Shown: positions 24,266 to 31,969 of the stretch, piece after piece | How the letters are laid out: each line of letters begins with the position of its first letter | Position numbering within the stretch: position 1 is the first letter of the stretch | Source: Streptomyces bacillaris | GTDB taxonomy: Bacteria > Actinomycetota > Actinomycetes > Streptomycetales > Streptomycetaceae | Direction: 5' to 3' | Assembly: GCF_003268675.1 (NCBI RefSeq) | Contig: NZ_CP029378.1 | Location: 682,001 to 746,000, forward strand | Length of the DNA: 64,000 nt | Notes under the pieces: generated by a model | What the model saw: the letters and a program-made list of their open reading frames with translations, nothing else | Told to the model about the DNA's origin: nothing | The model's database searches: none | Program-made: the position numbers and the translations under genes

Positions 24266-24397
24266 GCACCGCCCTACGCGACACCGCTTACGCATCACCC
24301 CCGTACGCGACACCGCCCCGTGGAACACCAGCGCGCGGCGGCGGTGCCGTCAGGCCCGCCGCCGCGCGCGAGGTACCGCCCGGCGCGTCCCCCGGCA

Positions 24398-26143
24398 TCA
24401 CTCCTCGGGGCGCTTCTCCATCCGTACCTCCTTGTGGCGCTCGTCCGAGGTCACCGTCGTCCCGGGGCCGATACGGATCTCGAAGTCGCCGTCGTACTTG
24501 GCGTGCCCCTCGATGACCGCCGACTCGACGGCCTCCACACCGAACTCCTGGCGGACGATCTGCGGGTCCCGGCGCAGGTCCCGCATCAGGGCCACGCACA
24601 TGCCGATCATCACGACGACGAAGGGGGCGGCGACCAGGATGGTGAGGTTCTGGAGCCCTTCGAGCGCGTTCTCCTTGCCGTCACCGATGAGCAGCATGAT
24701 CGCGGCCACAGCCCCGGTGACGACACCCCAGAAGATGACGACCCATCTGCCCGGCTCCAGGACGCCCTTCTGCGAGAGCGTGCCCATGACGATCGAGGCG
24801 GCGTCCGCACCGGAGACGAAGAAGATGCCGACGAGGACCATCACCAGGATGCTCGTCACGGTGGCGATCGGGAACTCCTGGAGGACGCCGAAGAGCTGCG
24901 CCTCGGGCGTGTCGGCGCCGGTGAGTTTGCCCGCCTCGTCCAGCTTCATCGCCGTACCGCCGAAGACGGCGAACCAGATCAGGCTGACGGTACTGGGTAC
25001 CAGGATGACGCCGCCGACGAACTGGCGGATCGTGCGGCCCCGGCTGATCCGGGCGATGAACATGCCGACGAACGGTGTCCAGGAGATCCACCAGGCCCAG
25101 TAGAAGACCGTCCAGCTTCCGAGCCAGTCGGCCACGTCACCGCCGCCGGTGGCCTCCGTCCGGCCGACGAGCTGCCCGAGGTCACTGATGTAGGCGCCCA
25201 GCGAGGTGGGGATCAGGTCGAGCACGAAGATCGTGGGACCGGCGATGAAGACGAAGACGACCAGCAGGAGGGCCAGCACCATGTTGATGTTGGAGAGCCA
25301 CTGGATGCCCCTCTCCACACCGGAGACCGCGGAGGCGACGAAGCAGGCCGTCAGCACGGCGATGACGGCGACCAGAAGCCCGGTGCCCGCCTTCTCCAGC
25401 CAGTCGAGCTCCTGGATCCCGCTGCCGATCTGGAGCGCGCCGAGACCCAGCGAGGCCGCCGAGCCGAAGAGGGTCGCGAAGATGGCCAGGATGTCGATGA
25501 AGCGCCCGAACCCGCCGCGCGCCCGGCGCCTGCCGATCAGCGGCTCGAAGACCGCGCTGATCGTCTGCCGCCTGCGCATCCGGTACGCGCTGTAGGCGAT
25601 GGCGAGGCCGACCACCGCGTAGATCGCCCAGGGGTGGAGCGTCCAGTGGAAGAGGGTGGTGGCCATCGCCGTCTGCATCGCCTCGGCGGAGTCGGCCGGG
25701 TCGGTGCCGGGCGGCGGGGTACGGAAGTGGGCGAGGGGCTCGCTCACACCCCAGAACATCAGCCCGATGCCCATGCCGGCGCTGAACATCATCGCGATCC
25801 AGGAGATGGTCCGGAACTCCGGCTCCTCGTTCTCCTGGCCGAGCGTGATCTTCCCGTACCGGCTGATCGCCAGCCACAGGGCGAAGATGACGAAGCCCGA
25901 GGCGGCGAGCATGAAGGCCCAGCCGCCGTTGTGGATGAGCCCCTCGAGCAGCTTGCCGGACGCGGTCTCCAGCGATGAGGTGGCGGTCGCGCCCCAGATG
26001 ACGAAGGCGAGGGTGAGGACCGCCGTGATACCGAACACCACACGGTCGGTGGTCGGGTTCCGGGTGTTGACGGGCTCAGGAGGAAGGTCCGCCGTGACCG
26101 ACAGCTGCTCCCGTCCCTCCGCCGGCTGGTCGTCCTGGGGCAC
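24398..26143 (-). CDS. BCCT family betaine/choline/carnitine transporter
   Basis: 581 residues with twelve predicted membrane helices. The family signature is seen as WTVFYWAWWISWTPFVGMFIARISRGRTIR near residues 350-380, and GMGIGLMFWGVSEPL near 110 carries the Gly-rich Na-binding helix of compatible-solute carriers. It takes up glycine betaine, choline or carnitine, probably for osmoprotection. The charged C-terminal tail of about 60 residues resembles the osmosensory tail of BetP-type carriers. The GTG at 26143 is chosen because GAAAGG is spaced 8 nt from it; a GTG at 26152 overlaps the ribosome-binding site. No regulator gene is adjacent. Confidence 0.92.
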   Translation of the reverse strand: MPQDDQPAEGREQLSVTADLPPEPVNTRNPTTDRVVFGITAVLTLAFVIWGATATSSLETASGKLLEGLIHNGGWAFMLAASGFVIFALWLAISRYGKITLGQENEEPEFRTISWIAMMFSAGMGIGLMFWGVSEPLAHFRTPPPGTDPADSAEAMQTAMATTLFHWTLHPWAIYAVVGLAIAYSAYRMRRRQTISAVFEPLIGRRRARGGFGRFIDILAIFATLFGSAASLGLGALQIGSGIQELDWLEKAGTGLLVAVIAVLTACFVASAVSGVERGIQWLSNINMVLALLLVVFVFIAGPTIFVLDLIPTSLGAYISDLGQLVGRTEATGGGDVADWLGSWTVFYWAWWISWTPFVGMFIARISRGRTIRQFVGGVILVPSTVSLIWFAVFGGTAMKLDEAGKLTGADTPEAQLFGVLQEFPIATVTSILVMVLVGIFFVSGADAASIVMGTLSQKGVLEPGRWVVIFWGVVTGAVAAIMLLIGDGKENALEGLQNLTILVAAPFVVVMIGMCVALMRDLRRDPQIVRQEFGVEAVESAVIEGHAKYDGDFEIRIGPGTTVTSDERHKEVRMEKRPEE

Positions 26144-26216
26144 TGATGGCACCTTTCACCGAGTCCGAAAAACACGCTTCGTAGGCAGTACCACACCTGC
26201 CCACGTTCTAGAAGGA

Positions 26217-27605
26217 TCAACAAGTGGTGTTGGCTTGACCATATGTGAGGGGATATGTCGCCCGCTGGTCGAGAAGGAGCGGAATCAGCTTCCTGGCCGA
26301 CTGACGGAGGGGCACGAACACGCCATCCCCGTCCTGGCCGGAGCGGACGCCGTGCAGGGCGAGGGCGTCCTTCACCCCGGCATACTGGGCCGCGTCCAGC
26401 CGGTAGCCGCACGGCGGGTCGGTGAGGATCTGATCGGGCCGGGCCGGTTCGTTGTCGGCACCGCCCAGGTGTACGGGGCCGCGGTCCGCGAACCCCGCCA
26501 GTCGGGAGAGCCCGGTCGCCGTGCGGAGGCGGGTCCCCTGCTCGTCGGTGAAGTCGAAGAGGCCGCGGAGGGCCGTCCGCTGGGAGTGGACCCGGCGCCG
26601 CTGGTTGAGGGCGGGGTCGTCCTTTTCCTCCGCGCTCAGCGCGTCGATCCGTGACTCGATGAGGAGGCCGGCGGCGTGCTTGAGGCCGGAGGCGTTGCGC
26701 AGGATGCGTTCCTGCCCGTCACCCGCGGTCTGCTTGACGGGGTCGCCGGTGGCGGGATCGGTCCAGATCCCGTAGTGGCCGCTGCTGTAGCCCGCCCGGG
26801 TCGCGGCGGGCCGTACGTACCGCTCCGCGAGGGTCTTCGAGAGGCCGTGGACCCCGTCCGCGACGTTCAGGTTGCGGGGCCAGAGGACGAAGAGGTCCTT
26901 GTCGTAGTACGGGGGCGTGGCCCCGTACTCGTGCAAGTCGTAGATGACATCCGGCCGTTCGTCGCGGACGACGGCGGCGATGGTCCGGCCCTCCGCGGTC
27001 GCCAGGGCGATGTGGTCCCGGTTGATGTCGACACCGTCCGCGTTGCCCCGGGTGTCGGCTGCGCGGCCGTCGGGGTTGGCGGTGGGCAGCACCAGGACCG
27101 TCGTACGGGAGAGGAAGGCACGGGTGGTCCGGTCCTCGGCGAAGGCCAGGTCGCGCAGGGTGGTCAGACAGGCCTCGCGTCCGGCGGGCTCGTCGCCGTG
27201 CTGACTGCAGATCAGCAGGACCGTGGTCGCGGCAGGGCGTGGCTGCCCGATGCGTACGAGTTGGAGGGGGCGGCCCTCCTTGGTGGTGCCGATCCGGTCG
27301 ACGGTGACCCGGTCGCTCGCCCGGTCCACCGCCCCCAGGAACGCCTGCTCCTCCCCGAGCCCGGTCCAGCGCGCCCCGTCGCTCGTCTCGAACGCGGTGC
27401 GCGGCGGGCGGGGCGCGGCCTCCGCCGGTGCGATCGCGAAGGGGACGGCCAGCGCCGCCAGCACCCCGGCCACGACCGCACTCCGCCGCCGGACCCCCGG
27501 GCCGCGGCGCGGTAAGCCGGACGGCGGGTGGGCCACCCCCGCGACCGGCCCCAGCCACGGGTGCGGGCTGAGCATGCGGAGCGCGCGGGTGAGGCGAGGG
27601 GTCAT
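26217..27605 (-). CDS. secreted M14 family zinc carboxypeptidase
   Basis: 462 residues. An unusually long basic n-region of about 40 residues precedes the signal core VVAGVLAALAVPFAIAPAEA; the ATG at 27605 is supported by GGGAGG 9 nt upstream. The peptidase domain follows, with the zinc pair HxxE in CSQHGDEPAGRE near residue 136, TANPDGR, VDINRDH near 195, and YDLHEYG near 226 for the third ligand region. Members cleave C-terminal residues or gamma-D-Glu-diaminopimelate bonds; the substrate here is open. It diverges from the M1 peptidase gene, suggesting two extracellular peptidases sharing one control region. Confidence 0.88.
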   Translation of the reverse strand: MTPRLTRALRMLSPHPWLGPVAGVAHPPSGLPRRGPGVRRRSAVVAGVLAALAVPFAIAPAEAAPRPPRTAFETSDGARWTGLGEEQAFLGAVDRASDRVTVDRIGTTKEGRPLQLVRIGQPRPAATTVLLICSQHGDEPAGREACLTTLRDLAFAEDRTTRAFLSRTTVLVLPTANPDGRAADTRGNADGVDINRDHIALATAEGRTIAAVVRDERPDVIYDLHEYGATPPYYDKDLFVLWPRNLNVADGVHGLSKTLAERYVRPAATRAGYSSGHYGIWTDPATGDPVKQTAGDGQERILRNASGLKHAAGLLIESRIDALSAEEKDDPALNQRRRVHSQRTALRGLFDFTDEQGTRLRTATGLSRLAGFADRGPVHLGGADNEPARPDQILTDPPCGYRLDAAQYAGVKDALALHGVRSGQDGDGVFVPLRQSARKLIPLLLDQRATYPLTYGQANTTC

Positions 27606-27910
27606 CAGCGGCTGCCTCCCGGAGTACGGCTCGGGGTACGGCCGGAGTGCGCGCGGCGGACACCGCGTGGCACGCCGGTCTGTCGGTGCAGCGGAGGTTA
27701 CCCGGGTGAACTCCCGTGCAACAGGGGGCGATCACTGCCGACCGTGACGAGGGCATGGCGATCGTGTGACAGGGATGCCCGGAATCGACCGGCCTGCCCC
27801 GCGGGCTGCTTAGCCTCTTTCCTGACCGGTCGGAACCACACTCCGACCGGTCGCACGGCCGGGCCGCGACATCCCACGCCCGGCCGACCGTCCGACGATT
27901 TGGAGTATGC
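27606..27910. other. divergent control region of the M14 and M1 peptidase genes
   Basis: 305 nt without a gene. TTAGCCT (-10-like) at 27810-27816 is followed from 27824 to 27852 by a perfect 11-bp inverted repeat (GACCGGTCGGA, 7-nt spacer, TCCGACCGGTC). This falls at or just after the expected transcription start of the M1 gene and could be an operator or a 5'-UTR hairpin. The remainder shows no clear motif. Confidence 0.55.
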
Positions 27911-29497
27911 GTGCACCGCAGATTCATCGTCCCCAGCGCTCTGGCGGCCACCCTCGTGCTGGCGATCCCGGCATCGGCCGCCACCGGCACCGTGGGCGCC
28001 CCGGGTATCGGCGACCCCTACTACCCGGCCAGCGGAAACGGCGGCTACGACGTCTCCCACTACGACCTGCGGCTGAAGTACCAGCCGGCGACCGACCTGC
28101 TGGAGGGCACGGCGACGATCCTCGCCACCACTACGCAGGAGCTGACCCGCTTCAACCTCGACTTCGGGCTCGCCGTCTCCGAGGTACGGGTCAACGGCAA
28201 GAAGGCCGCCTTCGCGAAGAGCGGTGACCAGGAGCTGGAGATCACCCCGGCGGACCGCCTGACGAAAGGCAAGGACGTCTCGGTGGTCGTCCGGTACGCC
28301 GGGAAGCCCTCCGAGCTGAAGATCGACGGCTGGACCGCCTGGGCCCGCACCCCGGACGGCGGTGTCGCCGCGCAGGAGCCGGAGTCGGCGGTCTGGTGGT
28401 ACCCGAGCAACGACCACCCGCTCGACAAGGCCACGTACGACATCTCGGTCTCCGTGCCGGACGGCACGCAGGCGATCAGCAACGGCGTTCTCGTGTCGCA
28501 GAGTTCGAGGCTCGGCTGGACGCGCTTCAACTGGCGCTCCGACAAGCCGCAGGCCACGTACCTCTCGACGCTCGCGGTCGGCAAGTTCGACATCACGACG
28601 GACAGGACCGCCGACGGCCTGCCGGTGCTCAACGCCTACAGCAAGGACCTCGGCCCCAACGCCGGTGCCGCCCGCGCCAGCATCGAGCGGACCACCGAGG
28701 TCGCGGAGTGGCTGACCGAGGTCTTCGGCCCGTATCCGTTCAACGCGCTCGGCGGCTATGTGCCCAATGTGACCAGCGGCTTCGCGCTGGAGACCCAGAC
28801 GCGTCCGTTCTACAGCCCCCGGCAGTTCGCGAACGGGGCCAACGTCTCGGTCGTCGTCCACGAGATCGCGCACCAGTGGTACGGCAACAGCGTGTCGGTG
28901 GGCGGCTGGAAGGACATCTGGATCAACGAGGGGTTCGCCCGCTACAGCCAGTGGCTCTGGTCGGAGAAGGAGGGCGAGGGCACCGCGCAGGAGCTGGCGG
29001 ACTACGTCTACGCCCAACACCCGGCGGACGACCCGTTCTGGAAGGTGAAGCCGGGCGACCCCGGTCCGGACAAGCAGTTCGACATCGCCGTCTACGACCG
29101 GGGCGCGCTGGCGCTCCAGGCGCTGCGCAACGAGGTCGGTGACGAGACGTTCTTCGCCCTGCTGAAGGGGTGGCCGACGGAGAAGGCACACTCCAACGCG
29201 ACCGTGGGCGACTTCCTGCGGTACGCGGAGCGGGTCTCCGGCAAGCCGCTGGCGACGCTGTTCGACACCTGGCTGTACCAGCCGAGGCGGCCGGCGGTCC
29301 CGGCGGCGGCCTCGGCGGGGATCGCGAAGAACGCGCTGTCGTCCCGGGCGGCGGTCAAGCCGGAGCGGCCGGCGTCGTGGAAGAAGATCGCGGCGACGAA
29401 CACGATCCACGACCACGGGGACCACGGTCACGGCAGTCACGACCACGGTCGGGGCAGCCACGGCGGCGACGGTCACGGGGGTCACGGCCACCGCTGA
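27911..29497 (+). CDS. secreted M1 family aminopeptidase with His-rich tail
   Basis: 528 residues. A Sec signal of about 23 residues ends ASA. A beta-sandwich N-domain is followed by the gluzincin site HEIAHQW near residue 318 and NEGFARY near 337 (HExxH and downstream Glu). The usual GxMEN substrate motif is replaced by GFALETQT. After the catalytic region the chain ends with a Lys/Pro linker and about 30 residues in which His, Gly and Asp dominate, probably a metal-binding tail. The ERAP-like C-terminal domain is absent, so it is shorter than PepN. GTG start with GGAG 5 nt upstream. It probably hydrolyses extracellular peptides. Confidence 0.9.
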   Translation: MHRRFIVPSALAATLVLAIPASAATGTVGAPGIGDPYYPASGNGGYDVSHYDLRLKYQPATDLLEGTATILATTTQELTRFNLDFGLAVSEVRVNGKKAAFAKSGDQELEITPADRLTKGKDVSVVVRYAGKPSELKIDGWTAWARTPDGGVAAQEPESAVWWYPSNDHPLDKATYDISVSVPDGTQAISNGVLVSQSSRLGWTRFNWRSDKPQATYLSTLAVGKFDITTDRTADGLPVLNAYSKDLGPNAGAARASIERTTEVAEWLTEVFGPYPFNALGGYVPNVTSGFALETQTRPFYSPRQFANGANVSVVVHEIAHQWYGNSVSVGGWKDIWINEGFARYSQWLWSEKEGEGTAQELADYVYAQHPADDPFWKVKPGDPGPDKQFDIAVYDRGALALQALRNEVGDETFFALLKGWPTEKAHSNATVGDFLRYAERVSGKPLATLFDTWLYQPRRPAVPAAASAGIAKNALSSRAAVKPERPASWKKIAATNTIHDHGDHGHGSHDHGRGSHGGDGHGGHGHR

Positions 29498-29542
29498 TAC
29501 GCGCGGCACGTGCTGGGTCGGGGGCCGTCGGAGCGGTGGCGT

Positions 29543-30463
29543 TCAGCCGTTCCGGCGGCCCCCGGCGGCCGCGTGCGCGGCACGGGCCGCCCGCGCCCTC
29601 GGCAGATACCGCAGCCGCTCGGGGAGTACGGGGACCACCGCCCGCACCACCGCGCAGAACCGCCGCAGCCGCTTCTCCTGGGCCGCCGTCCACGGCAGGC
29701 CGATCGCCGCGCGGGCGTCCGGCGGCATCAGCCCGACGGTGACGAACCGCCGGAAGCGGGCGAGCGGCGGCAGGAGCACCGGCCACAGGGCGCGCAGGAT
29801 CATCCGCAGCGGCCACGGGCCACGATCCGGTGCGGGCACGGGCTGGTCGACGTCGACCAGTTCGCGCACCACGGTCGTCGCCTCGATCTCCCCGGCGAGC
29901 ATCTTCTCCCAGTACGGCCAGAACTCCTCGATGGTCTGCGGCATGTCCCGGTCGTGGATGCCGAGGATCCGGCCGACCTGGAGCCACTCCGCGTACAGGG
30001 CCCGCTCCTGCGCCGGGGTCATCGGCCGGATCAGATAGCGCGCCGCGTGCCGGTAGACGGGGAAACCGGTGGCGTGCACCCAGGCGTAGTTGGCGGGCGT
30101 CAGCGCGTGGTAGGCGCGGCCCCGGGTGTCGGTGCCCCTGATGGTGCGGTGGAGCCGACGCAGCCTGCGCCCCTCCTCGGCGGCCCCGTCGCCGCCGTAC
30201 ACCCAGAGCTGGAGCGAGCGCAGGGAGCGTTCGCCGCGCCCCCAGGGGTCGGTGCGGAAGACGGAGTGCTCGTCGACGCCCGCGCCGACGGCCGGGTGGG
30301 CAACCTGGAGGGTGAGGGCGGCGGGCAGCATCAGCAGGGCCCGGACGTCGCCGGAGAGGCTCCAGAGCACCCCGCCGGGCGGGGGCGGCAGGGGGTCGTC
30401 CGCGCTGCTCGTCCCGTGCTCCCGCGGCTCCGGCGGGCCTGCCGTGTGCTGGCCTTTCCTCAT
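29543..30463 (-). CDS. MpaB-family oxygenase (DUF2236)
   Basis: 306 residues, soluble, with the family hallmarks LMLPAALTLQVAHPAVGAGVDEHS near 45-68, the TRGRAYHAL region near 112, and YAWVHATGFPVYRHAARYL near 125. DUF2236 proteins are heme- or metal-linked oxidoreductases related to the latex-clearing protein Lcp and fungal MpaB. The histidines in VAHPAVG and WVHATG are likely cofactor ligands by comparison with the family. It is convergent with the M1 peptidase gene and 94 nt upstream of the end of the macrodomain gene. Substrate unknown. Confidence 0.87.
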   Translation of the reverse strand: MRKGQHTAGPPEPREHGTSSADDPLPPPPGGVLWSLSGDVRALLMLPAALTLQVAHPAVGAGVDEHSVFRTDPWGRGERSLRSLQLWVYGGDGAAEEGRRLRRLHRTIRGTDTRGRAYHALTPANYAWVHATGFPVYRHAARYLIRPMTPAQERALYAEWLQVGRILGIHDRDMPQTIEEFWPYWEKMLAGEIEATTVVRELVDVDQPVPAPDRGPWPLRMILRALWPVLLPPLARFRRFVTVGLMPPDARAAIGLPWTAAQEKRLRRFCAVVRAVVPVLPERLRYLPRARAARAAHAAAGGRRNG

Positions 30464-30557
30464 CCCTCCATGATCTCTCGCCCGTGCCGGACGCGTGAGG
30501 CCGGGGCCTCGTGGCCGCTTCCAGGACCGCCCCGGCCGACGCCCCCGTCAGTCGTGG

Positions 30558-31034
30558 TCAGTCGTGGTCGTACACCGTCACCGGCAGGCCGGCGGATATC
30601 AGGCGCCGCTCTATCAGCGGCTCGACCCGGGCCCAGGTGCCGCCCGCGAGCCCGCAGCCGATGCGCGGCATATGGACGGAGGCCCCCAGCTCGCCCGCCC
30701 GGACGGCCACCGCGCCAAGGGCCGCGTCGATCGCCTCGTACCGCACGGGCACGCCCTTGCTGCCCCTGCGCATCCCTCGCTGGCCCACCATGTTGGCCAC
30801 CCACAGATACATCCCGACCTGGACGAACTGCACCGCGCCCAGGCCGAAGTCGTTGCCCGCGCGCTCCCGGTGCCAGCGGCGGTAGGCCGCCTCCGGCTCG
30901 GGCCAGCGGCGGGAGAGGGCGAGGACGAACCCCTTGCCCCAGCCGCCCAGGTCGTTGCAGACGTGCGCTATCACCTTGACGCCCTTGCCCTGCGGGACCG
31001 TGGCGTCCCCCCGTACATACGTGATCCCCGACAT
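30558..31034 (-). CDS. macrodomain protein (Appr-1''-p processing-like)
   Basis: 158 residues forming one macrodomain: ITYVRGDATVPQ at the start, HVCNDLGGWGKGFVLALSRRWP (ADP-ribose loop 1) near 23-44, and HMPRIGCGLAGGTWARVEPLI (loop 2) near 120-140. Such domains bind or hydrolyse ADP-ribose or its 1''-phosphate. The start is placed at 31034 because residues before it in the longer frame do not fit the fold. A TCAGTCGTGG unit is repeated twice around the stop codon. No ADP-ribosyltransferase gene is adjacent, so a role in NAD or tRNA-splicing by-product metabolism is only a guess. Confidence 0.88.
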   Translation of the reverse strand: MSGITYVRGDATVPQGKGVKVIAHVCNDLGGWGKGFVLALSRRWPEPEAAYRRWHRERAGNDFGLGAVQFVQVGMYLWVANMVGQRGMRRGSKGVPVRYEAIDAALGAVAVRAGELGASVHMPRIGCGLAGGTWARVEPLIERRLISAGLPVTVYDHD

Positions 31035-31127
31035 GGCTTCACCGTACGGCCCGGCACTGACAACGGGGCCGGAGAGCGGGGCGGGCACGGAACGGGGCCG
31101 GGGTGGACGGCGGGGCCCCGGTGCCGG

Positions 31128-31174
31128 AGACTTTCACAGTAGTGGTGAGACAGCGGCACTGTCCGATACGAGGG
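31128..31174. promoter_or_regulatory. paired dyads upstream of the MerR gene
   Basis: Two short inverted repeats, TCAC-N8-GTGA (about 31133-31148) and GACAG-N5-CTGTC (about 31148-31162), lie in the expected promoter of the MerR-family gene. They are candidates for an autoregulatory site, but I cannot assign the spacer geometry. Confidence 0.35.
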
Positions 31175-31195
31175 TCCGAAGTGCGGGGAGCAGAG

Positions 31196-31933
31196 ATGGC
31201 GACGGGGACCGACGAGCCCACGCTCACGGTGGACGAGCTGGCGGCGCGCGCCGGGGTCACCGTACGTACCGTGCGGTTCTACAGCACCCGGGGCCTGCTG
31301 CCGCCCCCGGTCATCGGGCCGCGCCGGGTCGGGCACTACGGGGCCGACCACCTCTCGCGGCTCGCGCTGATCGAGGAGCTCCAGCACCAGGGCATGACGC
31401 TCGCCGCGATCGAACGGTATCTGGAGCAGCTGCCGCCCGACCTCAGCGCCCACGATCTGGCGATCCACCGGGCGCTGGTGGCCTCCTGGGCGCCGGACAG
31501 GGCCGAGGACATGACCCGGGCCGAGCTGGAGAAGCGGGCGGGGCGGGCGCTCACCGAACCGGATGTGGACCGGCTGGCGGCGATGGGGGTGCTGGTCCGG
31601 CCCGAGCCCGAGGGGGACGGCGGACCGTACCGGGTGGATCTCGGGCTGCTGCGGCTCGGGGTCGAGCTGCTGGATGTGCCGATCGCCCACGAGACGATCC
31701 TCGCGGCCCGGACCGTGCTGCTGGAGCACACCCGTTCCGCCGCCCAGGAGATGACCCGGCTCTTCCGGGACGAGGTGTGGAATCCGTACCGGGAACGCGA
31801 GGGCGATCCGGAGCATGTGGCGGCGATGAAGTCGCTCTCGGCCCATATGCAACCGATCGTCGTCCAGGCCCTGGTGACGGCCTTTCAGCGGTCGCTGAAG
31901 GAGGAGCTGCGGGCCGCGTTCACTGCCGAGTGA
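31196..31933 (+). CDS. MerR family transcriptional regulator
   Basis: 245 residues. The N-terminal winged helix reads TVDELAARAGVTVRTVRFYSTRGLLPPP, then RRVGHYGADHLSRLALIEELQHQGMTLAAIERYLEQL, the standard MerR DNA-binding region. The C-terminal ~150 residues are an all-helical domain with no cysteine metal site, so the signal is probably organic. GGGGAG lies 5 nt before the ATG. It is convergent with the beta-oxidation operon, 37 nt from its last gene. Related MerR proteins sit beside fatty-acid genes in many Streptomyces, so control of fadBA is plausible but not shown. Confidence 0.88.
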   Translation: MATGTDEPTLTVDELAARAGVTVRTVRFYSTRGLLPPPVIGPRRVGHYGADHLSRLALIEELQHQGMTLAAIERYLEQLPPDLSAHDLAIHRALVASWAPDRAEDMTRAELEKRAGRALTEPDVDRLAAMGVLVRPEPEGDGGPYRVDLGLLRLGVELLDVPIAHETILAARTVLLEHTRSAAQEMTRLFRDEVWNPYREREGDPEHVAAMKSLSAHMQPIVVQALVTAFQRSLKEELRAAFTAE

Positions 31934-31969
31934 CGGTGAACGCGGCCCGGGCAGAAGCCCGTTGACGGC

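Noticed and set aside
24161..25978. 605-codon plus-strand frame opposite the BCCT transporter
   Set aside because: Asp/Gly/His-rich antisense shadow; only its first part (24161-24300) has a repeat worth noting, which is listed separately.
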